DNA from: Opitutales bacterium
GTDB lineage: Bacteria; Verrucomicrobiota; Verrucomicrobiia; Opitutales; UBA2987
Direction of reading: 5' to 3'
Length of the DNA: 56,503 bases
NCBI GenBank assembly: GCA_021772515.1
Contig: JAJFLU010000059.1
Location: forward strand, 1-56,503
The translations under genes and the position numbers were made by a program. The stretch's first letter is position 1; each line of letters starts with the position of its first letter. Below are positions 44,874 to 54,008 of the stretch, piece by piece. The notes under the pieces were generated by a model. It saw only the letters and a program-made list of their open reading frames with translations, did not search any database and was not told the origin of the DNA.

Positions 44874-46873
44874 CTCGACGTGAACTCCTCCGGCTTGGCG
44901 GCTCTTCCCTCCTTTGGATGGGCCTTCCTTCTTCTCTCAAAAGTGCCCATCATGAAATGAGCGGGTCAAAAAATCCCCGTCTATTCTTTAACCTGGAAGA
45001 TATTCCAAATATACGGGCCAATACTATAACCGCCTTGATGGGACCTCTTTTTCAAGAGTGGTCGGCCAAACAGCCAGAGGAGTTGGCGGCCGCTTTTGAC
45101 AAATTCGACGAAACAGGCGATATCATTTACGATTTTCGCAACGTCATTGGAGATATGACGAATAGTGCGTTGGTGCAATTGGTGCAGCCAACCGCCAAAA
45201 GGCGCGATTCGCTATTGCAAACCGTCCGGCGTATGCTGGAGGTTCCCGAATGGGATTATTTTATGGATGGACCGGACGCCCTCGGCATTCAACGGGCCTC
45301 CGTTGCCACCGTTCGATTGCTCTTCGTGAGAGAAGTCCTTGAGGAGGATTTTGACGAAGAACTGAATAAGCAGTTCCTAAGCGCTATCGCGGAGAAAGGC
45401 TGCCTGCCGTGTTACCGTACGATCTACGATATGGAGAACCCGGAACAGGTCGGGGGTTGGGGGTTTAATGAAAGACATGCGGGATTTTATGACATAAATA
45501 TGGATCGATGGCCAATGATTCTGGGGGCCAATAATTTGCGATCCGCCCCGACCAGCGCTCTGGGAATCGGGGCACTGGCTTTGCTGGGACATGATACGCG
45601 CGCGGATATCTGGCTTGAGACTGCCATAGCCAGCACCCGCCGGGTCCTCAAATTATTCACCAAGGATGGAAGCTATTTCGAAGGCATAAGTTATGTGGGA
45701 TACACCATGCGTACCAGTTTCAATTTCATGGATGCCCATCAACGGATCAAAGGGGATATCGATTGGCCAAAGGAGGCCAATCTCGACGGTATGATTGATT
45801 ACATCGTGACCATGCAGGCAGGACGTAAAGCGAATGGCACACCCGATATTATTAACTTCAGCGACGCCAAAGGAAGTGTTTTCCCTTGCGCACCGGCATG
45901 GATCGGTCGGCAGACGGGTAATCCATTGGCTCAATACGCCGCCGAGCATGCCTCGGAGCCCCATTATTTTCTTGATTTTCTTTGGTACGACCCCAAACGC
46001 CGGACGATAAAACCTCCGGCCGCTTTAATGAATTATCACAACGATCTGGACTGGATTATCTGCCGTAGTGGATGGGAGCCCAATGATGCGGTTTTGGGGT
46101 TTCGCAGCGGAGGGCCTGCCAATCATGAACATGCGGACCGCAATAGCTTCATTTACAAAATCCACGGGGAACGACTCCTCAACGACCATACGGGCGCTCC
46201 CTACGACAGGCGCAGTCCGGGCTGGCCCATGCGTCTGAGCCGGGGCCATAATTGCGTATTAATCGATGGAAAGGGGCATCATTACCACGATGGTATAGAG
46301 GGAACCAACGATAGCCTATCTTATGCTAATCTAGTTCAGTACGAAGACGAAGCCGACACGGTTTGGTGGACGAGTGATGCCACTGCGGCTTACCGGGTGG
46401 AGAATTACTCCGTTTTTAAAGTCCTGCGGACGGTGATCTTTGCCAAACCGAATATCATCGTTGTCCTCGATCAAGTCCAGATGCGATACAGAGAGCAACG
46501 CGTAGATATGCGGTTTTTTCCGAATAACCATGACGGGGCAGCGAGCCTGGACACCGACGGCAAGGCAAAGTTCACATTAGAGCGACCCCATGCTCGATTA
46601 CATGGCCTTGTGGCTGCGCGTTCGGATATCACAATTTCCGAAACACAACTGGAAGTTCCCGCCGATATCGGGAATTTCCCATGTGTGGAAATAGGTTCGG
46701 AAAAAGCTCTTGATCATGAAATAGTAACTCTTATGGCGGCTACGCCTTCCTCTCGGAAAGAAAGTCCGACTCTAACGGTTGAAGCGATCAAAGAAGGATG
46801 GCGGGTGGAAGCTGGCCATTTTGAGGCTCTCGTTCTAACTAATGGATCGCATCCGCTGGTGCAAATTTCATAA
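44870..46873 (+). CDS. Tat-exported heparinase II/III-family protein
   Basis: A 667-residue exported protein. The N-terminus MTRRELLRLGGSSLLWMGL is a twin-arginine signal (R3-R4). An alpha/alpha toroid follows (residues about 40-380) and then a beta-sandwich of the heparinase II/III type. The loop ANHEHADRNSF (H419, H421, D423) corresponds to the DHNHAHND loop of the paralogue at 13884. RNYELHDR-type homologues are lyases for uronic-acid polymers, so an eliminative lyase is the likely activity, although catalytic residues were not proven. It overlaps the symporter gene by four bases and precedes the aminotransferase by 71 bases. Confidence 0.8.
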   Translation: MTRRELLRLGGSSLLWMGLPSSLKSAHHEMSGSKNPRLFFNLEDIPNIRANTITALMGPLFQEWSAKQPEELAAAFDKFDETGDIIYDFRNVIGDMTNSALVQLVQPTAKRRDSLLQTVRRMLEVPEWDYFMDGPDALGIQRASVATVRLLFVREVLEEDFDEELNKQFLSAIAEKGCLPCYRTIYDMENPEQVGGWGFNERHAGFYDINMDRWPMILGANNLRSAPTSALGIGALALLGHDTRADIWLETAIASTRRVLKLFTKDGSYFEGISYVGYTMRTSFNFMDAHQRIKGDIDWPKEANLDGMIDYIVTMQAGRKANGTPDIINFSDAKGSVFPCAPAWIGRQTGNPLAQYAAEHASEPHYFLDFLWYDPKRRTIKPPAALMNYHNDLDWIICRSGWEPNDAVLGFRSGGPANHEHADRNSFIYKIHGERLLNDHTGAPYDRRSPGWPMRLSRGHNCVLIDGKGHHYHDGIEGTNDSLSYANLVQYEDEADTVWWTSDATAAYRVENYSVFKVLRTVIFAKPNIIVVLDQVQMRYREQRVDMRFFPNNHDGAASLDTDGKAKFTLERPHARLHGLVAARSDITISETQLEVPADIGNFPCVEIGSEKALDHEIVTLMAATPSSRKESPTLTVEAIKEGWRVEAGHFEALVLTNGSHPLVQIS

Positions 46874-46944
46874 AATCAGAGAATATTATCCGCAAATTAC
46901 TTAGATTAACGCAGATGATACTTTGTAAAAACAGTTAAGAGAGG

Positions 46945-48168
46945 ATGAGGGAAACTATGACAACGGGCATGTCGGCTAGTCATGAAGCGCTTTATCATCG
47001 GGCACTGAAGAGTATCCCATGGGCAACACAAACGAACGCGAAGCGTTATGACGCGGATAAGATTGCGGCCCGACCTCCTTTTATTGAACGGGCCAAGGGC
47101 TGCCGCATGTGGGATCTCGACGACAAGGAATATATTGATTTTCGCTGCTCTCTCGGTCCCATTATTCTGGGTTATCAATATGCGGAGGTCGATGACGCCG
47201 TCCGTGAGCAGTTAAATAAGGGGGTGCTCTTCAGCATGGCGAGTCCGCTTGAAATAGAGGCTGCGGAATCAATTCTGGAAACAGTTGGTTGGGCCGATAA
47301 AATTCGTTTTATGAAAACCGGAGCCGATGCCTGCTCTTGCTCTTTGCGTCTGGCGCGAAGCTTTACGGGCCGTGACCACCTGTTGACCAGCGGCTATCAC
47401 GGCTATCATGATTGGTTCGCCTTGGGCTGGCCCAATCCCGGCGTGCCAAAGAGTTTGAATGAATTTATTCATTCCATTGATTACGGCGACCTGGAGGCAA
47501 TTGACCGTATATTCGAAAAACATGGGGATCAGTTGGCGGCAGCGCTTGTTGTTCCGGTGGAGTGGTCTCAGGAACCATCGAAGGAGTATTTGCAAAAACT
47601 GAGATCAAAATGCGATGAATATGGGACTGTCCTGATTTTCGACGAAGTTCTGACGGGGTTCCGTTTGGGAAAAGGCGGCGCACCGGAGTATTTCGGCGTG
47701 ACACCGGATTTGTCAGCCTATGCCAAGGGAATGGCTAACGGGTATCCCCTTTCTGCCTACATGGGGAAAGCTCGCTATATGGATACCCTGAACCAAACGA
47801 TCATCACCACGACCTATGCCGGAGAAACACTCTCGCTGGCCGCTTCGAAAGCAGTCATGGAGGTATTTCAACGTGAGCCGGTTTTCGATCATATTTTCGC
47901 AATGGGCCAGCGGCTCCGTGAGGGATTTGACGCTATTTTCGATGATTTTGATTTCCCGGCCCGAACGGTGGGACTGGCCCCGGCAGTAACAATCGCTTTC
48001 GAGGGCGATGAGAATCAAAATTCCACCCGGCGGTGCGAACTTTTTAATAAATTGTATCAAAAAGGGATATTCGCCAATAACGAATGGTTCATCAGTTACT
48101 CGCATCAGAAGAGTGACATCGACGAGGCATTGGATAAAATGCAGGAATCAGTAAAGGAAATGATTTAA
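46945..48168 (+). CDS. Class III aminotransferase (glutamate-1-semialdehyde-aminomutase-like)
   Basis: A 407-residue PLP-dependent enzyme of the class III aminotransferase group. The PLP aspartate D233 is in LIFDEVLTGFRLG and the Schiff-base lysine K261 in YAKGMANGYP. MKTGADACSCSLRLAR is the phosphate-binding region of the GSA-aminomutase subgroup. True HemL contains a different context, and members of this subgroup are common as sugar or keto-acid aminotransferases in catabolic clusters. The gene ends one base before the tandem amidohydrolase gene, implying one transcript and perhaps consecutive steps. The substrate is unknown. Confidence 0.85.
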   Translation: MRETMTTGMSASHEALYHRALKSIPWATQTNAKRYDADKIAARPPFIERAKGCRMWDLDDKEYIDFRCSLGPIILGYQYAEVDDAVREQLNKGVLFSMASPLEIEAAESILETVGWADKIRFMKTGADACSCSLRLARSFTGRDHLLTSGYHGYHDWFALGWPNPGVPKSLNEFIHSIDYGDLEAIDRIFEKHGDQLAAALVVPVEWSQEPSKEYLQKLRSKCDEYGTVLIFDEVLTGFRLGKGGAPEYFGVTPDLSAYAKGMANGYPLSAYMGKARYMDTLNQTIITTTYAGETLSLAASKAVMEVFQREPVFDHIFAMGQRLREGFDAIFDDFDFPARTVGLAPAVTIAFEGDENQNSTRRCELFNKLYQKGIFANNEWFISYSHQKSDIDEALDKMQESVKEMI

Positions 48169-48169
48169 G

Positions 48170-49768
48170 ATGGGAAAAGGAACGATTTACTTCGATAGTT
48201 TCGCAGCGGTTGGCCGCCGGGCTGGGAAAGACATCCTGGCACCCTGGAAAACGGAAACACTTCTCGGCGAAATGGAGCGCTGCGCCATTCACGGAGCCTT
48301 GGTGTTTTCCCATGGAGCCAAGGAAACTCATCCCGATGTTGGCAATCTCGTCGTTTCGGAATTGTGCCGACAACACGAACGCCTCCACCCCTGCTGGGTC
48401 GGGCTCCCGCATCATACCGGTGAATTTCCACCACCGGCGGAATTACCCGCAATCCTGAAGACCGAAGGTGTGCGCGCACTCAAGATTTATCCGCGAATTC
48501 ACCATTACAATGTGAATCATGCGACACTCGGAGCGCTCTTTAAGGTTCTGGAGGAAGAGCAGCTGTTGGTGATCGTAGATTGCGGGCAGGAGGCCCAAAT
48601 CGAATGGGAAGAGATTCAGTGGATTTGCGAAACTTTCCCGCGACTGCCGCTTCTTCTCCACGGTGTTCGGTGGGATGCAACGCGCCGGTTGGCACCTCTG
48701 GCTCAGTGTTTCGATAATCTTTATTTCGAGTTTTCCAGCTATCAGGGCAACCGCATGCTCGAATACTGGTGTGAAACCATCGGCCATGAAAGGCTTCTTT
48801 TTGGAACCGAAGCTTTGGAGAAATCTCTGGGGGCGGCACGTGCCTATGTGGACTACTCGGATTTAACTGAGGAACAGCGCCAAGCTATCGCGGGGGGAAA
48901 CCTTGCACAACTGCTGAGCGTAGACCTTCCCGCCCCTTACTCTAATTCACGCAATGATGATGCCATCCTTGCCAGAGCCCTGGCAGGGTTGCCCATTGAA
49001 GATATGCAGGTCATCGACGGCCACGCTCATATGACTCAAAAAGGTTCCCGGGGCGCAGAGCGGGTTGCCATGATTCAGGGCGATACAGAGGCGGTTGTAA
49101 CTCGAAACCGTATGTTGGGGGTCAACCAAACCTGCGTCAGTGCGTGGACAGCGATCTGGACCGATTACCGGCTTGGTAACGAGGACACGATTCAGGCCAT
49201 GCAGGATTTTCCAGACGAAATTGTGGGCTATGCGGCCCTCGATCCGAATTATGTCGAGGATTGGGATGCGGAACTTCGTTACTACTATGAAGAAAAGGGG
49301 TTTCGCGGGATGAAGCCTTACTTTCCGCGAATGGGCATTCCCTATAACGATTCGCGTTTCACGCCTTGGTGGGAGTATGGAAACGAGCATCACCTGTTCG
49401 CGCTCATGCACCCTTCAGACAATTTCATCGAGGAAATGCACGACCTGGCAAAACGGTGCCCCAATGTAAATTTCCTCCTCGCGCACTCGGGTTGGTCGTG
49501 GAAAATTGCCCGAGAACATGTCGCCCTGGCCAAGGAGTATCCGAATTGTTTCCTGGAAATTACATTTACCTCGGTCACCAATGGCTCCATCGAATACATG
49601 GTCGAACAAGTTGGCTCCAAAAGGGTGATCTATGGTTCGGATGCACCCATGCGTGATCCTTTTCCTCAATTTGGATGGGTGGTTTACGCCGATATAACGG
49701 AAGAGGATAAGCGCAATATCCTGGGGCGGAATATGCAGCGAATCTTCAACGCAGTAAAGCTGCCTTAG
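48170..49768 (+). CDS. Tandem amidohydrolase-2 protein with degenerate first barrel
   Basis: A 532-residue fusion of two amidohydrolase-family-2 TIM barrels. The C-terminal barrel (about 278-532) has the metal set: IDGHAHM with H285 and H287, LAHSGWSW with H439 and YGSDAPM with D491. This suits hydrolysis, hydration or decarboxylation as in lactonases and ACMSD-like enzymes. The N-terminal barrel (1-270) keeps the fold (ALKIYPRIHHY, LLLHGVRWD, LLFGTEALEK) but lacks the starting HxH (it reads YFDSFAAVG) and has Glu where Asp is expected. It is probably inactive or regulatory. The gene follows the aminotransferase by one base. Confidence 0.78.
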   Translation: MGKGTIYFDSFAAVGRRAGKDILAPWKTETLLGEMERCAIHGALVFSHGAKETHPDVGNLVVSELCRQHERLHPCWVGLPHHTGEFPPPAELPAILKTEGVRALKIYPRIHHYNVNHATLGALFKVLEEEQLLVIVDCGQEAQIEWEEIQWICETFPRLPLLLHGVRWDATRRLAPLAQCFDNLYFEFSSYQGNRMLEYWCETIGHERLLFGTEALEKSLGAARAYVDYSDLTEEQRQAIAGGNLAQLLSVDLPAPYSNSRNDDAILARALAGLPIEDMQVIDGHAHMTQKGSRGAERVAMIQGDTEAVVTRNRMLGVNQTCVSAWTAIWTDYRLGNEDTIQAMQDFPDEIVGYAALDPNYVEDWDAELRYYYEEKGFRGMKPYFPRMGIPYNDSRFTPWWEYGNEHHLFALMHPSDNFIEEMHDLAKRCPNVNFLLAHSGWSWKIAREHVALAKEYPNCFLEITFTSVTNGSIEYMVEQVGSKRVIYGSDAPMRDPFPQFGWVVYADITEEDKRNILGRNMQRIFNAVKLP

Positions 49769-49778
49769 CCAGATTCTG

Positions 49779-50849
49779 TCAACTCAGCCAGCGGTCGAGA
49801 TTTTCTTTCACAAAATTATCGTCATTTAATCCTGGATAGGCCCGGTAAACCCGATCGATTGCTTCCATCTGTCCGGGCGATAATTCCTCGTTGGGATTCA
49901 GGGTCCATCGACCCTCAAGAAGCCCCTGTCGGCGAAGAATTTCGTGGATACCGGGAATGCATCCGGCGAATTGATTGGTTGAGTCGAAGATTGCCGCATT
50001 GGCATCTGTGAGTTGTTGCGCCAAGGTTAATAGCGGAGCCGGGATCGATAGACTGTTCTCCCGAATTTCGCGAATCGCTTCAAAATCGAGAACCGCCCGA
50101 CGCGTCCAAATCGCCCATTGCCCCAATAAGCCTCCTCGAAAAGAAATCGTCGAACCCTCTCCCTCATGGAAACTGTATGTCGCCAACAAATCCAGAATGA
50201 TGTTATCGTCGTTTCCGGTGTAGAGCGCGAGGTCGCCACCCCGTCCTGAATCCGAAACCGCCCGAATGACATCCAGAGTTTCATACCGGTCAAAGGGAGC
50301 AACTTTTATCGCGACGAGGTTCTCGATTTCCATGGCCATTCGCCAGAATGAGTAATCCAATTTGCGCCCACCAGCGGATGGCTGTAGATAAAAACCAAAG
50401 AGGGAAATGACCTCCGATACGGCTTCGAGATGTGCGATGAGTTCAGCGTTACCCACCTCCTTAAAATACCCTAGATTGACCAGCCCGAACTGATAACCAA
50501 AGCCCACAGCGAGCTCTGCCTCCTTGACAGCCTGACGTGTATCGCCAGCGATACCTGCGACTTTAATCATGGTTTCGCCGCCCACTGCTTCCATCGACTT
50601 TATTGTGTCTGCTGCGAGACTCAGCACTGGTTCGTATAATCCGATTTCAGGGTTACGGATTTCAAACTGGGTAGTATGCACGCCCACTGCCAAACCACCT
50701 GCCCCGGTCTCACAGTAATATCGAGTCAGCGCACGCTGACGTCTTTCGTCAAAACGACGTTCGCTGGTGAGCGCAAGAGGGTGAGCAGGAATGACCGCAC
50801 CGTGCATTAACTGGCGTAAAATGGAGTCGCTGGGATAGGGTTTTTTCAC
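49779..50849 (-). CDS. Dihydrodipicolinate-synthase-family protein
   Basis: A 356-residue TIM barrel of the DapA superfamily, longer than the 300 residues usual for the family. The candidate Schiff-base lysine is in LVAIKVAPFDRYETLDVI. The tyrosine segment reads GFYLQPSAGG rather than LYNxP. The N-terminus (QLMHGAVIPAHPLAL) and the C-terminal extension (SPGQMEAIDRVYRAYPGLND) are typical of an uncharacterised clade found in sugar loci. The start is GTG at 50849. It is the last of three minus-strand genes after an epimerase and a TIM-barrel isomerase. Probably a keto-acid aldolase or dehydratase. Confidence 0.8.
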   Translation of the reverse strand: MKKPYPSDSILRQLMHGAVIPAHPLALTSERRFDERRQRALTRYYCETGAGGLAVGVHTTQFEIRNPEIGLYEPVLSLAADTIKSMEAVGGETMIKVAGIAGDTRQAVKEAELAVGFGYQFGLVNLGYFKEVGNAELIAHLEAVSEVISLFGFYLQPSAGGRKLDYSFWRMAMEIENLVAIKVAPFDRYETLDVIRAVSDSGRGGDLALYTGNDDNIILDLLATYSFHEGEGSTISFRGGLLGQWAIWTRRAVLDFEAIREIRENSLSIPAPLLTLAQQLTDANAAIFDSTNQFAGCIPGIHEILRRQGLLEGRWTLNPNEELSPGQMEAIDRVYRAYPGLNDDNFVKENLDRWLS

Positions 50850-50888
50850 GGATTAATAATTCATCAGGATAGATGTTGATCAAATGCG

Positions 50889-51935
50889 CTAGAAACGGCC
50901 GTCTCTTCGCTCAAATCCGGTGGGTTTGCCATGCGTTATTCCGCCCTGATTTAACCAGGCAGCAGTCCACTCGATCATGGTTTGGAGAGAAACGGATGGC
51001 TTGCCAAAAAGGACATGGGAGCGGGATGCGTCGCTCAACCACGTGGTAGGCGCCTCTTTTCCTATGAATAGCGGCTTTTTCCCAAACTGGCTTCCAAATC
51101 GCTCGGCAAGATCACGGATGCTAACGATATCCGGCCCAGTGATATTTATGGACAAAGCAGGAGACTGCGCGATTTCGAGTGTCTGCACAATCTGGTTCAA
51201 AGCATCGTTTTGCCAAATCAGGTTAAAGTGGCCCATTGTTATATCCACAGGTTTGCCATTCATCACCTTTTCCCCGACATCGAGAAGAACCCCGTAGCGA
51301 AATTCCACCGAATAGTTCAAGCGGATGAGCGCCACCGGCGTCCCTGACTTGGCGGAGGCTTCCTCGAAACGTTTTTCCCTTTCCAGACAGGAGATGGCAT
51401 ACTCGCCCACAGGATCCGTTGGCGAAGCTTCATGCGAACCACGGGATTCGGGTGTAACGTAGGAATAAACGCAGCCGGTGGAAAAGGCCACAATCTTCGA
51501 ATCTCGAAATTGTGAAGCGAGCTGCGCGGCCAACTCGACATTGATTTCGTGGAGCAATTCGGGGTTATCCTTCGTTCCAAATTTGGCCCCAATCAGATAA
51601 AATACCGTGGGACATTTCGGAAGTGAACCCGAAAATGAGGAATCCCGAAAATCACCTGCGAGCGTCTCGACTCCATGCCTCTCATACGCCTCTTTGCCGT
51701 TGAGACTATGGAAGCGGGAAGCTGCCCAAATTCGATTGTTTTGACCCAATTTTTGCACCGCGTACTTTAAAAGCAGACTAAGGTGCAGGCCCATCTTTCC
51801 TCCCGCCCCCAACACCAGTATATCGCCTTCCAGGTTTCGCAGTGTATCGATTGCTCCCTCCTGTGGTGCGGAGAGAAACCTGTCGATTTCCTCCATTTGG
51901 CACGGGAGCTTCAGTTGGGATAAAGGGGAATTCAT
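50889..51935 (-). CDS. NAD-dependent epimerase/dehydratase-family protein
   Basis: A 348-residue extended-SDR protein starting at ATG 51935, which overlaps the previous stop in ATGA. The nucleotide motif is ILVLGAGGKMGLHLS (GxGxxG type). Where the catalytic YxxxK is expected the protein reads YAISCLERE, so the lysine is not at its normal place, while the preceding FSTGCVYSY supplies the serine region. The family is related to sugar-nucleotide epimerases, but this clade is known to me only from catabolic clusters. It may reduce or epimerise a free sugar, or have lost the classic proton relay. Confidence 0.8.
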   Translation of the reverse strand: MNSPLSQLKLPCQMEEIDRFLSAPQEGAIDTLRNLEGDILVLGAGGKMGLHLSLLLKYAVQKLGQNNRIWAASRFHSLNGKEAYERHGVETLAGDFRDSSFSGSLPKCPTVFYLIGAKFGTKDNPELLHEINVELAAQLASQFRDSKIVAFSTGCVYSYVTPESRGSHEASPTDPVGEYAISCLEREKRFEEASAKSGTPVALIRLNYSVEFRYGVLLDVGEKVMNGKPVDITMGHFNLIWQNDALNQIVQTLEIAQSPALSINITGPDIVSIRDLAERFGSQFGKKPLFIGKEAPTTWLSDASRSHVLFGKPSVSLQTMIEWTAAWLNQGGITHGKPTGFERRDGRF

Positions 51936-52732
51936 AATTGGTTCATTTCGGCCACCCAATGTTTCAGGGTCTTTGCATCCCCGGCAAAATTCTCAACTGC
52001 ATGGTTCTTCACATGCTCGATACTGACCCAACGCTCCGTCCCGCTTTTCTGGAGAATATTTAAGTAATCCATCCATTCGGATTTCCCTTCCTCAAGCACA
52101 TGCATGTGCGGCCAGGGATCTTGGGCAAAATAGTTGCAATGGATGTTTGAGATCGCGTCCAGGAGCATCCTGATACCCTCCAATCGATAAACGTGTGAAA
52201 CACTGAGATACGGCTGCCAGAGGGTTTTGACCTCTGGATGGTTGATGTCTGCCAGGAGCTTCTTTGTAGACTCATTGGTATCGGTCAAGGTATCGGAGTG
52301 AAACTCAAAATCGATTCGAATGCCGCGTCTGGACGCATGGTCGGCAAATTCCTTTGTCTTTTCTACAATCGTTCTCCACCATGAATCGCTGGCATCTGCG
52401 GCACTGGTTTCGCCAGCCCATATTCGGATCGCCGGAGCACCTAAAGCTTCGGCTGTGTTAAGGACGGCCTCCATCTCTGGTCCTTTCGTCCTGGAATCGG
52501 GATTGTATTCCTGGAATTTGTAATAGGAACCATAAGCTGAAACCTTCAGGCCAGAATCAAAGGTCATCCGTTTAACCTGCTCGGCTCTTTTTACATCGCC
52601 GTGGGGCACATGGACATCACCTCCCCACTCTATCCCTTCCAAACCCACCTCTGAAACGAGTTTTACGAGATTCTCAACAGATTGTTGACGAAAGGAGATA
52701 GAAACGAGTCCGGTTTTAATTTTGGCATCCAT
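51932..52732 (-). CDS. Sugar phosphate isomerase/epimerase (TIM barrel)
   Basis: A 266-residue xylose-isomerase-like TIM barrel. EFHSDT supplies the first metal glutamate and SIEHVKNH the last. The segment where Asp is usual (NWDPGN in the gene at 13040) reads LWQPYLS, so the metal site is of the WQP variant. It is coupled to the epimerase gene by a four-base overlap and begins the three-gene minus-strand unit, with weak operator H 54 bases upstream of its start. Probably interconverts keto sugars of the pathway. Confidence 0.82.
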   Translation of the reverse strand: MDAKIKTGLVSISFRQQSVENLVKLVSEVGLEGIEWGGDVHVPHGDVKRAEQVKRMTFDSGLKVSAYGSYYKFQEYNPDSRTKGPEMEAVLNTAEALGAPAIRIWAGETSAADASDSWWRTIVEKTKEFADHASRRGIRIDFEFHSDTLTDTNESTKKLLADINHPEVKTLWQPYLSVSHVYRLEGIRMLLDAISNIHCNYFAQDPWPHMHVLEEGKSEWMDYLNILQKSGTERWVSIEHVKNHAVENFAGDAKTLKHWVAEMNQL

Positions 52733-52785
52733 AGTTTCAACTGGTAGGTCTGGAATTTCGGAACTTGAGGCAAACTGAAACTATA

Positions 52786-52796
52786 GTTACGATAAA
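52786..52796 (-). promoter_or_regulatory. Candidate operator H, TTTATCGTAAC
   Basis: Two mismatches to TTTACCGTAAA and only one to site B. It lies between the divergent starts at 52732 and 52851. Confidence 0.35.
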
Positions 52797-52850
52797 ATCT
52801 CTTTAGCTGGTGTCCAGATATAGAATAAATTACGAATCTAATCAATTTTT

Positions 52851-54008
52851 ATGAATGATTCAATTCAACTCACCGGAATTGCCTGGGATCACAGCCGGGC
52901 GCTCCCACCGTTGGTGGCCGCTTCCCAACGCTATGAGGAACTCAACCCCGGCAGACGAATTTGCTGGGACAAGCGTTCCCTCAATGAATTCGGTCACATG
53001 CCCATTGATGTTCTGGCCGATCATTTCGATTTCATAGTCATCGATCACCCCTGGGCAGGATTTTGCTTTGCCCGAGACTTAGTCCACGATCTGCGCCCCA
53101 TAATATCTATGGAAAATTGGGAAAGGCTGCGCTCAAGTTTCATCGGCTCCTCATTCGAGAGCTATCTATACGAGGAAAAACTTCTGGCAATCCCTATTGA
53201 TGCGGCGACACCGACACCGAGCTGGAGACCCGATTTGATGCGGAAACACAACCAGGAACCACCCCAGAATTGGGATGAACTGTTGTCCTTGGCAGATAGG
53301 GGGCTTGCCACGATGCCGGGTTTTCCGCCTGACCTTTTTCTCAACTGGTCCATGCTCCTGGAAGCTTTGCAGGCACGACCATTCACCAGGCGAGATCAAA
53401 TCGCCGATACAGACCCCGCTCATGAGGCCATGGATCTGCTGAAGCGATTGTCTGAAAAAATGCCGGAATCGATTTACGAATCAAACCCGATTCGGTTGGC
53501 AGAACAGATGACGCAAACAGACGAAATCGCCTACTGCGCCTTCGCTTACAGCTACGGGAACTATAGTAGGCCTTCATTTGTTGAACATCCGCTGTCCTAC
53601 GGCGGACTTGTGAGTCTTAATGCTGATACGGCGCTACGTAGCATTATTGGTGGAACCGGTCTCTCGATTACCAAGCATTGCACGGATATCGAAACCGCTT
53701 TGGATTTTGCCTTGTTTTGCGCCTCCGCCGAGGTGCAAAAAGGTGTCTATGCCTACTCCGGAGGTCAGCCCGCCCACCGCGAGGCATGGGATGATCCCGC
53801 GCTCGACTCATTAAGCAATCAATTTTTCTCTGGCAGTCGTGTCGCGCATGAGCAGGCTATCGTGAGACCCCGCTACGATGGTTACGTTCCTCACCAGGAG
53901 GCGGCGGGAAAGTCCTTGCAAAGCTATCTGCGAAACGAAATTACGCGTGGTGCAGCATGGGAGGATATCAATGATAATTACCGTCGAAGTTTATCGGTCG
54001 CGTTGTAA
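52851..54008 (+). CDS. Solute-binding-protein-like gene without export signal
   Basis: A 385-residue protein resembling ABC sugar-binding proteins (family 1): PLVAASQRYEELNPG at the front, DFIVIDHPWAG, LLAIPIDAATPTPSWRPDLM and QNWDELLSLADRG, then GGTGLSITKHC and AEVQKGVYAYSGGQP. True members carry a signal or lipoprotein peptide, but this one begins MNDSIQLTGIAWDHSR with no hydrophobic stretch. No ABC permease or ATPase is in the window. It may be a cytoplasmic sugar sensor or enzyme derived from a binding protein. Its end overlaps the convergent isomerase gene by 18 bases. Confidence 0.75.
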   Translation: MNDSIQLTGIAWDHSRALPPLVAASQRYEELNPGRRICWDKRSLNEFGHMPIDVLADHFDFIVIDHPWAGFCFARDLVHDLRPIISMENWERLRSSFIGSSFESYLYEEKLLAIPIDAATPTPSWRPDLMRKHNQEPPQNWDELLSLADRGLATMPGFPPDLFLNWSMLLEALQARPFTRRDQIADTDPAHEAMDLLKRLSEKMPESIYESNPIRLAEQMTQTDEIAYCAFAYSYGNYSRPSFVEHPLSYGGLVSLNADTALRSIIGGTGLSITKHCTDIETALDFALFCASAEVQKGVYAYSGGQPAHREAWDDPALDSLSNQFFSGSRVAHEQAIVRPRYDGYVPHQEAAGKSLQSYLRNEITRGAAWEDINDNYRRSLSVAL

